From NCBI GenBank assembly GCA_020859645.1, contig JAJBVU010000290.1, forward strand, positions 1-19,073: a DNA stretch of 19,073 bases, in the 5' to 3' direction. Below the pieces are notes generated by a model, which was not told where the DNA came from, searched no databases, and was given only the letters and a program-made list of their open reading frames with translations. The position numbers and the translations under genes were made by a program. Below are positions 12,822 through 19,073 of this stretch, in pieces (the first letter of the stretch is position 1; the number at the start of each line of letters is the position of its first letter). Source of the stretch: Eubacterium sp. (GTDB taxonomy: Bacteria > Bacillota > Clostridia > Lachnospirales > CAG-274).

Positions 12822-13456
12822 TAATACCCCAAGTCCTCACCTGTCAAAATAACCTTAATTCTGCCCTTTATTTTGGAAAATCTTGTTACTAAAATTTGAC
12901 AGCATATAGTGCTTTCGCTTAAGCAGTTTCCGCATGTCCCCGTTACAGCACAGGGATTGCTGATATTAAGCCTTAAGCAGTTGGGAGCGGCAGCATTGCC
13001 TCTGACCCTTTTTACTCCCGTTTCAACATCGGGTACAGCCTTATTAAGGCTCACAAGCAGCAAGACATTTTCGGGTCCCCAAACATAAGCTGAAACCCTG
13101 TTGCCTGCTCCGTCAATATTTACAAGCTCTCCGTCATAGGTTATTGCATTTGAGCTGCCTATGAAAAAGTCCGAAAACATACCCTGACGCATAATCGAAA
13201 GTCTTTCCTCCGGGGTTTTAGCTTCGTCTCTGTCATAAATCTTATAGCTGCCGCCCTTTAAGGTGCTTATAAGCCCGGCTTCCTTAATGCTTTCGGAGCC
13301 GCCCCAGCAGACACTTGCCCCCTCGGGAATAATTTCCAAGGCTTTTTTCAAGGCTTCCTCCTTTGTTTCGCAGTAGAAGCCTTCCATATTTCTTTTGTTT
13401 AAGCCCTTGATAATTTTTTCGGCTAATTTCTCTTTATATTGATCCTTAAATCCCAT
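12821..13456 (-). CDS. LUD-domain protein (LutC/YkgG, DUF162 family)
   Basis: This is a 211-aa protein with the LUD fold known from LutB/LutC of the lactate-oxidation complex. Visible are WGGSESIKEAGLI (51-63), SSNAITYDGELVNIDGAGNRVSAYVWGPENV and the tail NCLRLNISNPC...GTCGNC...ICC. The cysteines at 169, 175, 178 and 185/186, with Cys160, suggest an iron-sulfur or metal site absent from plain LutC. Stand-alone LUD proteins with such tails are common in Clostridia, where their substrate is generally unknown. No lutA or lutB is present, so lactate oxidation cannot be claimed. It begins behind GAGGAGG, 43 nt after lysA, as the last gene of the unit. Confidence 0.85.
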   Translation of the reverse strand: MGFKDQYKEKLAEKIIKGLNKRNMEGFYCETKEEALKKALEIIPEGASVCWGGSESIKEAGLISTLKGGSYKIYDRDEAKTPEERLSIMRQGMFSDFFIGSSNAITYDGELVNIDGAGNRVSAYVWGPENVLLLVSLNKAVPDVETGVKRVRGNAAAPNCLRLNISNPCAVTGTCGNCLSESTICCQILVTRFSKIKGRIKVILTGEDLGY

Positions 13457-13499
13457 AAAAATACCTCCTCTTTAAATAATAATTCAGCCGTAACCGTTA

Positions 13500-14762
13500 T
13501 CAAATATCTAATTTCACATAATTTTCAAGAAGCTGTTCCAATGTGTCTCTCTTTCTTGTTAAAACAGCCTCACCGTTTTCTCTTATGAAAACCTCAGCAG
13601 GTCTTAATCTGTTGTTGTAGTTTGAGCACATAGAGTGACCGTATGCTCCGGCGTCTAATATACCTAAAATATCCCCTGCTTTAATTTCGGGAAGAAGCCT
13701 GTCCTTAGCTATAATATCGCCGCTTTCGCAGATGTTGCCTACAATTGTGATTTCCTCTTCGTTGACGGGTCTTGCCTCTTTAGCATAAACCTCAATGTCG
13801 TGATGAGAATCATACATAGCAGGTCTTACGAGAACATTAAAGCCTACGTCTGTTCCGGCAAACTTATGAGGTCCGTTGTATTTTACGCAGTGAACGTCAG
13901 TCAAAAGAACGCTTGACTCTGCGGAAATATATCTGCCGGGTTCAATTCTGAATGTAATTTCCTTGCCGTAATCCTTAACGAAGCTATCGAAAACCTTGTC
14001 AAGCTTCTCGCCGCATTCCTTAAGGTTAAGTCTGGGCTGACCGCTGAGCTTCTTATAAGGAATACCGAAGCCGCCGCCGAAGTCAACAAATTCCAAATCG
14101 TCAAAGCTCTTTGCAATATCCAAAATGGCACGGGAACCTTCGATATAGGGGTCGATTTCCATAAAAAGGGAGCCTATGTGCTGCTGAACGCCCGCAAGCT
14201 TAAGGTTATACTTCTTCAAAATTTCTTTAACCTGAGGAATATATTCGGGATTAACGCCGAACTTTGTCTTTTTGCCTGCGGTAACAACCTTTTCGTGGTG
14301 ACCTGCCCCTATTCCGCCGTTAAAACGAATGGCTACCTTTCCGCCGTTGTTAAGCTTTCCGTAGGTTTCAAGCTGTTCAAGACAGTCTACGCAAATGAGA
14401 ATGCCCTTGTCTATGGCAAACTGCATTTCGCTTTCGGAAACATTGTTTGTTATCATAAATATATCGGAGGGTTCGAAGCCTGCTTCAAGCTCGGCATAAA
14501 TTTCTCCCGGGCTCATAGCATCTACATGAAGCCCCTCGCTTTTGATTATCTGCAAAAACGCAAGGCTTGTGTTGGCTTTGGCTGAATACTGAGCCAAAAA
14601 TTTAGGGTAGCTTACAAGGTTTTTAAGCTCTCTGCATCTTTCTCTTATAATGCCCTCGTTATAAACATAAAGGGGACTGCCGTAGGCTTTAACAAGGTCG
14701 AAAACATCGTTGCCCTTGAAAAAATCAAATTCATCTGTTACCTTTCCGTTTAACTTAAACAT
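13500..14762 (-). CDS. lysA: Diaminopimelate decarboxylase
   Basis: This is a PLP enzyme that converts meso-diaminopimelate to L-lysine, the last step of the DAP pathway. The 420-aa length is normal for the fold-type III family. The PLP-binding Lys62 lies in YSAKANTSLA. Other family motifs are HIGS (195-198), the phosphate-binding glycine loop GGGFG (229-233), EPGRY (274-278), CESGD (345-349) and GAYG with Tyr374. A clear AAAGGAG precedes the ATG. It sits 40 nt after the UDG gene and 43 nt before the LUD gene, probably in the same transcript. There is no sign of a lysine-riboswitch in the short gap, so control would come from the upstream promoter. Confidence 0.96.
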   Translation of the reverse strand: MFKLNGKVTDEFDFFKGNDVFDLVKAYGSPLYVYNEGIIRERCRELKNLVSYPKFLAQYSAKANTSLAFLQIIKSEGLHVDAMSPGEIYAELEAGFEPSDIFMITNNVSESEMQFAIDKGILICVDCLEQLETYGKLNNGGKVAIRFNGGIGAGHHEKVVTAGKKTKFGVNPEYIPQVKEILKKYNLKLAGVQQHIGSLFMEIDPYIEGSRAILDIAKSFDDLEFVDFGGGFGIPYKKLSGQPRLNLKECGEKLDKVFDSFVKDYGKEITFRIEPGRYISAESSVLLTDVHCVKYNGPHKFAGTDVGFNVLVRPAMYDSHHDIEVYAKEARPVNEEEITIVGNICESGDIIAKDRLLPEIKAGDILGILDAGAYGHSMCSNYNNRLRPAEVFIRENGEAVLTRKRDTLEQLLENYVKLDI

Positions 14763-14802
14763 ATTGTTTCTCCTTTATCTTTAGTATGGATATATTGAAA
14801 TT

Positions 14803-15366
14803 TTAATTTGTTTGCTTCAAGTTGTCAAGTCTTTCCTTAATGGCTTTAAAATCCTCCCATGCCGGGCGTTTTTTGCTTTCGTCTCTCAAAAGAGCCGAGG
14901 GGTGGAATGTGGCGGTAAAGTCAACGCCTTTTTTATAATACCACTTTCCCCTGTCACGGGTAATTCGAAAATCCGGCTCAATAAGGGCTTTTGCGGCAAT
15001 TCTGCCCAGACACACCACAATTTTGGGCTGAATGAGAACATACTGCCACCGAAGCCAGTTAAGGCAGACGTTATATTCCTCGGGAAGAGGGTCTCTGTTT
15101 GAAGGGGGACGGCACTTCACCACATTGGCAATATAAATCTCTTTTCGTGAAAGACCTATTGACGCCAGCATTTTATCCAAAAGCTGACCGGCAGCCCCTA
15201 CAAAAGGCTCCCCCTCCATATCCTCGTGATAGCCGGGACCTTCGCCCACAAAAAGAATGTCGCTGTTTCTATTGCCCGTTCCCAAAACAACATTATGCCT
15301 TCCGTTACACAGAGGACAGCGTGTGCAATTATTCACTGCATTTTCAAGTTCTTCCCAAGTAATCAT
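14803..15366 (-). CDS. Family-4 uracil-DNA glycosylase (4Fe-4S, UDGa type)
   Basis: This base-excision repair enzyme removes uracil from DNA. The 187-aa product has four cysteines placed as in iron-sulfur UDGs: Cys14, Cys17, Cys85 (NVVKCRPP) and Cys101. Motif 1 is GEGPGYHEDMEGEPFVGAAGQ (first residues 41-49 conserved), the family-4 segment is KCRPPSNRDPLPEE, and the DNA-intercalating motif is HPSALLR (155-161). An extra Cys20 is present but is probably not a cluster ligand. The ATG overlaps the ybeY stop by 4 nt (ATGA). In many Firmicutes dgkA, cdd and era follow ybeY here; their replacement by UDG is an arrangement noted in the findings. Confidence 0.94.
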   Translation of the reverse strand: MITWEELENAVNNCTRCPLCNGRHNVVLGTGNRNSDILFVGEGPGYHEDMEGEPFVGAAGQLLDKMLASIGLSRKEIYIANVVKCRPPSNRDPLPEEYNVCLNWLRWQYVLIQPKIVVCLGRIAAKALIEPDFRITRDRGKWYYKKGVDFTATFHPSALLRDESKKRPAWEDFKAIKERLDNLKQTN

Positions 15367-15824
15367 CTTTTAAGCCCCATTTTATCGAGAATTTCTCTCT
15401 GTCTGCCGAACATTTCCTTCTCTTCCGCTTCCGTCATATGGTCATAGCCCATAAGATGAAGCATACTGTGAACAGTCAAAAAGCCAAGTTCTCTCTCGAG
15501 ACTGTGTCCGTAGCTTAAAGCCTGTTCTTTCGCCTTTTCAACGCTTATAACAATGTCTCCCAAGGGTACAGGGTGCCCCGAAAAATCGGGAAGCTTTTCT
15601 TCAAAATCTATCATGGGAAAGCTGAGAACGTCCGTCGCCCTGTCAATACTTCTGAATTTAGAATTAAGGCTCTTTATTTCCTCATTGTCCACAAGGGTCA
15701 GGCTTACCTCAACATTATCCGAAAAGCTCTCATATTCAAGTGAGGATTTAACGGCATTTTCGAAAAGCTCCGTAAGTTCGGGGGTCACAGTCAAATCGGT
15801 TTCGTTTTCAAACAAAAGCTTCAC
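15363..15824 (-). CDS. ybeY: Endoribonuclease YbeY (16S rRNA maturation)
   Basis: This is a zinc-dependent endoribonuclease needed for 16S rRNA 3'-end maturation and ribosome quality control. The 153-aa product has the invariant zinc motif HSMLHLMGYDH with His119, His123 and His129, and the FRSIDRATDVLSFP segment, also conserved. The start codon is GTG (15822-15824), overlapping the pgpH stop as GTGA, behind a G-rich SD site. It overlaps the UDG gene by 4 nt at its other end. Its pairing with phoH, as in many bacteria, is consistent with shared RNA metabolism. Confidence 0.97.
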   Translation of the reverse strand: MKLLFENETDLTVTPELTELFENAVKSSLEYESFSDNVEVSLTLVDNEEIKSLNSKFRSIDRATDVLSFPMIDFEEKLPDFSGHPVPLGDIVISVEKAKEQALSYGHSLERELGFLTVHSMLHLMGYDHMTEAEEKEMFGRQREILDKMGLKR

Positions 15825-18010
15825 TTTTTCTCCCCCTCCTTTTTATCGGCAGAGGTTTCATCCTGCTTTTTTACTTCCTTAACGTCTTTCTTAACCTCTT
15901 TGTTTTCCTTCGTTTCGGTCTTTTCGACTTTTTCGGACTTTTCGCTCTCGGCGGTCTTTTCCTCATCGGGATATGCTATTCTGTTGTGATACATTCCCTT
16001 TAAAATTCCGGAAAGAGTTTTCTGTATAACGTCCAAATCCTTTATTGTAAGACCGCTGTCTATAAGCTGACCGTCCTGAACCTTTTCGTTTATAATGTTT
16101 TTAACAACTCCGTCAAGGTCGTTAAGCATCTCCTTTTTATTGTTGTTAAAGCTTCTGACAGCCGCTTCGGTAGTATCAGAAATCATAATTATAGCTGATT
16201 CTTTTGATGTGGGCTTTCTGCAGGGGTATCTGAAATCCTGCTCTTTAACCTCTTTTGTGGATTTTTTGTTGTTTTTAGCCTTGAAATAGAAAAACTTGAT
16301 TATACCCGTTCCGTGGTGTTCATAAATAATATCCAAAACAGGCATAGGAAGTCTGTGCTTTCTGCCCAGCTCAAGCCCGTCAACAACGTGCTGTTTTATA
16401 ATTCTTACGCTTGAATAAGGGTCTAAAAAGTCATGGGGCGACTCTCCGGCAATATTTTCGGTGAAATACTGGGGGTTGGAAAGCTTTCCTATATCGTGAT
16501 AATAAGCCCCAACCCTTGCAAGAGTGGGGTTTGCGCCGATTTCATAGGCGGCTGTTTCCGCAAGGTTAGCCACCACAAGAGAGTGGTGATATGTACCCGG
16601 CGCTTCAAGCATAAGCCTTTTTATAAGAGTTTTGTTTGGGTTTATAAGCTCCGAAAGCCTGATATCCGACACAATTCCGAAAAGAGACTCCCAAACGGGC
16701 AGGCTGCCTACGGCAATTATAACATAAACAAATGAAACCGCTGCAGTAAAAGCGGCGTCAAACAAACTTTTGGGGTTCAGAGCCTGTCCGTCAACTGCGT
16801 TAACCGCAAGCATAACAATACCGCTTATAACGGAAGCCAAAAAGCCCCTGAAAATAGCCTTTCCCCTTTCCTTTGTGGGGCAGACCATAAGAACCATTAT
16901 GTGACCGCTGATTATGAAAAACAGGAAAAAGCCTGCGTCTCCCCCTGTAATAAGCATTGTAATTGAAGTAACAACGGAAATAAATATAAGGGCTATGCCT
17001 GTTGACAAAAGCAGAGTAACAATAACCAAAAAGCCCAAAATCGGTATAAAGTAAAAGCTTTGAAGGGAGCTGACCGCAAAGGACAGAAGTATAACAAGGG
17101 CATAAAGAGCGAAAAGCAGAAGTCCCTCGTTGCCCATTAAAATTCTCTTTCGGTTAAAGTTGGTGAAATAGAGAAGTATGCCCAAAAACATAAACGTAAT
17201 AAGCAGACATTTCCCTGCAAAGGGAATAAGGCTCATTTTATAGCTTTCGGAACGAATAAAGCCGCAGGCTTCAAGAGCGTAATATGCCTCTTCCGTTATA
17301 ATTTCATTTTCGTCTACGATTTTTTGATTTTTTTGGATAAGTACGGGAGAAACGGCTTCTGCGGCGGCTTCTCTTGCTATTTCCGTAGCTTCCTCGTCTA
17401 TAAATACATTGCTTTTTAAGGCTCCGGTTATAATGTCATAGGCAACGCCTACAAGGGAATTGTCAACAGAGGAAAGATAAAGCTGTTCCTTAATTGTAAG
17501 AAGAGCCTCGTCAACGTCAGTAACGCCTCCCTGCAAAACAGAGGTTACAAGCTCCGTCACCTTGTTTTCAAACTCGCTGTATTCCGTAACGGAAAGCCCG
17601 CAGAGAGCCTTTATTTCCGTCGCCGTAAGCTTTATGTCCTCGTGGCTTTCTATAGGTGCATAGGACGCCAAATCGCTTAACTCGGCGCCCGACACATATT
17701 CCGTTCTCAGCTCCGAAATAAGCTCAAAATAGCTTTCCAGTTCCTCCAAAACCTGAGGCATAACCTCGTTATCCGTAATATAAACGGGGCCTACCGCTTC
17801 TCTGGCGGCTTCTCTGAGCTTTTCGGTTTCTCTTACGTTTTCGGTGGTGGCAGCTGCTACATATTTTTTGTCGGAAACGGAGCCTATTTCAATGTCGCTG
17901 CCGGTGCTTATCCAATAGGTTGAAAAAACCGCAGCCAAGGTTAAGGCGTAAGCAACTATTAAAAATATAAGGTCTACAACACCGCTTCCCACCGGTTTTC
18001 TTTCGTTCAT
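15821..18010 (-). CDS. pgpH: Cyclic di-AMP phosphodiesterase PgpH (7TM-HD)
   Basis: This membrane phosphodiesterase hydrolyses c-di-AMP to pApA and so affects osmolyte uptake and cell-wall homeostasis. The 729-aa product has an N-terminal membrane segment (about 10-33), a large extracytoplasmic 7TMR-HDED domain (about 40-260), a block of membrane helices (about 265-440) and a cytoplasmic HD domain. HD residues seen are His475/His476 (GTYHHS), His505-Asp506 (YYHDIGK), His541, His565/His566 and Asp612. After residue 682 the C-terminus is a Lys/Glu-rich tail of about 48 residues, probably disordered. It overlaps phoH by 4 nt (ATGA) and ybeY by 4 nt. In Firmicutes it is also called yqfF. Confidence 0.95.
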   Translation of the reverse strand: MNERKPVGSGVVDLIFLIVAYALTLAAVFSTYWISTGSDIEIGSVSDKKYVAAATTENVRETEKLREAAREAVGPVYITDNEVMPQVLEELESYFELISELRTEYVSGAELSDLASYAPIESHEDIKLTATEIKALCGLSVTEYSEFENKVTELVTSVLQGGVTDVDEALLTIKEQLYLSSVDNSLVGVAYDIITGALKSNVFIDEEATEIAREAAAEAVSPVLIQKNQKIVDENEIITEEAYYALEACGFIRSESYKMSLIPFAGKCLLITFMFLGILLYFTNFNRKRILMGNEGLLLFALYALVILLSFAVSSLQSFYFIPILGFLVIVTLLLSTGIALIFISVVTSITMLITGGDAGFFLFFIISGHIMVLMVCPTKERGKAIFRGFLASVISGIVMLAVNAVDGQALNPKSLFDAAFTAAVSFVYVIIAVGSLPVWESLFGIVSDIRLSELINPNKTLIKRLMLEAPGTYHHSLVVANLAETAAYEIGANPTLARVGAYYHDIGKLSNPQYFTENIAGESPHDFLDPYSSVRIIKQHVVDGLELGRKHRLPMPVLDIIYEHHGTGIIKFFYFKAKNNKKSTKEVKEQDFRYPCRKPTSKESAIIMISDTTEAAVRSFNNNKKEMLNDLDGVVKNIINEKVQDGQLIDSGLTIKDLDVIQKTLSGILKGMYHNRIAYPDEEKTAESEKSEKVEKTETKENKEVKKDVKEVKKQDETSADKKEGEKK

Positions 18011-19020
18011 CTTCTGTATCTCCTGTTTCTGTCAATCGGGTTGGGCTTTTGCTTCTCCTTCTGTTCTTCCTTTTCCTTTTTGGCTTCATATTTTTCATAA
18101 GCCTTTATAATTTTCTGAACTAAGGGGTGTCTTACAACGTCTCTTTCCGAAAGGCGGTTTATGCTTATGCCTTCAACGTCGGAAAGTATTTCCACCGCCT
18201 GTAAAAGCCCCGATTTTTTGCCCCGTGGCAGATCAATTTGGGTAGTGTCGCCGGTTATAACAGCCTTTGAGCCGAAGCCTATTCTGGTTAAAAACATTTT
18301 CATCTGTTCCGGAGTTGTGTTTTGGGCTTCGTCAAGTACAATAAAGGCGTTGTCAAGGGTTCGTCCTCTCATATAGGCTAAGGGCGCAACCTCAATAGCC
18401 CCTTTTTCCATATTTTTTGCGAATGTGTCTGAGCCCATAATTTCGTAGAGAGCATCATATAAGGGACGGAGATAGGGGTCTACCTTCTGCTGAAGATCTC
18501 CGGGAAGGAAGCCTAAGTTTTCCCCTGCTTCAATAGCCGGACGGGTTAAAATAATTCTTGAAACCTCGTGGTTTTTGAAAGCGGAAACCGCTGTAGCCAT
18601 AGCAAGGTATGTTTTGCCTGTGCCGGCAGGACCTATTCCGAAAACAACTGTGTTTTCTCTGATTGCTTCAACATAGTTAAACTGACCCAGTGTTTTTGGT
18701 CTTATGGCTCTGCCTGCCACTGTCATACACACAAGGTCGGAGCTTATTTTTTCCACCTGTTCCGGCAGAGTATCATTCAGCTCGTCGGCAAAATAGTCTA
18801 TCATCTTCCTGTCGATTTCTCTGCCCTTTTTTGCTTCGTGAACAAGCACCTCCAAAAGGCTCTGGGCTTTTTCAGCCTCTTCGCCTGTTATGACAATTTC
18901 ACCGTCTCTGTTTACAATCTTAATGCGGTAAAGCTCTTCAATTCGCTTAATGTTTTCGTCAAAGCTGCCGAAAATATTTAAAATAATGTTGTTTTCGGCT
19001 TCAATCTTTCGTTTTTCCAT
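18007..19020 (-). CDS. phoH: PhoH family ATPase (PhoH/YbeZ-like)
   Basis: This is a predicted cytoplasmic ATPase implicated in RNA metabolism together with YbeY. The 337-aa product has an N-terminal domain (about 1-105), then the PhoH P-loop domain with Walker A GPAGTGKT (130-137). RPAIEAGENLGFLPGDL (160-176) and Walker B FIVLDEAQN (226-234) follow, then TRIGFGSKAVITGDTTQIDLP. The last 30 residues are a Lys/Glu/Arg-rich tail. GAAAGGA lies 8 nt upstream of the ATG. It is the first gene of this unit inside the window; sporulation genes yqfC/yqfD often precede it in Firmicutes but lie outside the window if present. Confidence 0.95.
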   Translation of the reverse strand: MEKRKIEAENNIILNIFGSFDENIKRIEELYRIKIVNRDGEIVITGEEAEKAQSLLEVLVHEAKKGREIDRKMIDYFADELNDTLPEQVEKISSDLVCMTVAGRAIRPKTLGQFNYVEAIRENTVVFGIGPAGTGKTYLAMATAVSAFKNHEVSRIILTRPAIEAGENLGFLPGDLQQKVDPYLRPLYDALYEIMGSDTFAKNMEKGAIEVAPLAYMRGRTLDNAFIVLDEAQNTTPEQMKMFLTRIGFGSKAVITGDTTQIDLPRGKKSGLLQAVEILSDVEGISINRLSERDVVRHPLVQKIIKAYEKYEAKKEKEEQKEKQKPNPIDRNRRYRR

Positions 19021-19073
19021 TACAAGAGTCCTTTCATAATTTTTCGGGTAACCGAGGAGGTTGGTGGTGGGGG
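19021..19073 (-). other. Upstream edge of the phoH unit
   Basis: Only 53 bp are visible. They contain the phoH ribosome binding site (19029-19035) and a G-rich stretch that may belong to an upstream gene or UTR. No promoter can be assigned. Confidence 0.5.

Noticed and set aside
12821..13456. LutC of a lactate-utilisation operon
   Set aside because: No lutA or lutB is adjacent and the cysteine-rich tail differs from plain LutC, so only the LUD fold is claimed.

Overview
The window looks like a chromosomal segment of a Gram-positive, moderately AT-rich bacterium of class Clostridia (Bacillota). Evidence for this is the S10 operon order (rpsJ-rplC-rplD-rplW-rplB-rpsS-rplV-rpsC), strong AGGAGG-type ribosome binding sites, sigma-A promoters with 17-bp spacers, the Firmicutes linkage phoH-pgpH(yqfF)-ybeY, and a YwqCDE-like tyrosine-phosphorylation cassette. 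The genus cannot be fixed from the sequence alone. No phage, CRISPR, toxin-antitoxin or recognisable defence genes are present, and almost every gene belongs to a well-known family.

Layout. (1) 1-4090, minus strand: the start of the S10 ribosomal-protein operon, with its promoter (4062-4090), a roughly 218-nt structured leader before rpsJ and a hairpin in the long rpsJ-rplC gap. (2) 4092-4434: divergent intergenic region with a palindromic repeat, a consensus promoter and a leader terminator ahead of deoD. (3) 4435-8681, plus strand: deoD (purine nucleoside phosphorylase), then livHMGF, a complete membrane and ATPase set for a branched-chain amino acid type ABC importer without a binding-protein gene. 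(4) 8682-8918: a 177-bp nested inverted-repeat element, MITE-like or a structured RNA. (5) 8919-9500: a GNAT acetyltransferase, ending in a bidirectional terminator shared with the next, convergent unit. (6) 9536-12749, minus strand: an exopolysaccharide-control cassette of two Wzz-like membrane adaptors, a BY-type tyrosine kinase and a PHP-type tyrosine phosphatase, with its own promoter and a pair of operator-like repeats. (7) 12799-19073, minus strand: a compact unit phoH, pgpH, ybeY, family-4 uracil-DNA glycosylase, lysA and a LUD-domain gene. The first four overlap by 4 nt each.

How the parts work together. The ribosomal genes form one transcription unit, probably feedback-controlled through the leader. 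deoD and livHMGF may be a scavenging and import module, but they have separate promoters and the transported substrate is unproven. The kinase cassette has regulator and counter-regulator (adaptors, kinase, phosphatase) but no glycosyltransferases, so it probably controls polymer synthesis encoded elsewhere. The phoH unit mixes RNA processing (phoH, ybeY), c-di-AMP breakdown (pgpH), DNA repair (UDG) and diaminopimelate/lysine synthesis (lysA).

The most interesting signals are non-coding: alternative pairings in the rpsJ leader, the bulged hairpin between rpsJ and rplC, the terminator in the deoD leader and the nested palindromic element after livF. None is shown to be a new system. All are sequence-level observations with explicit tests.
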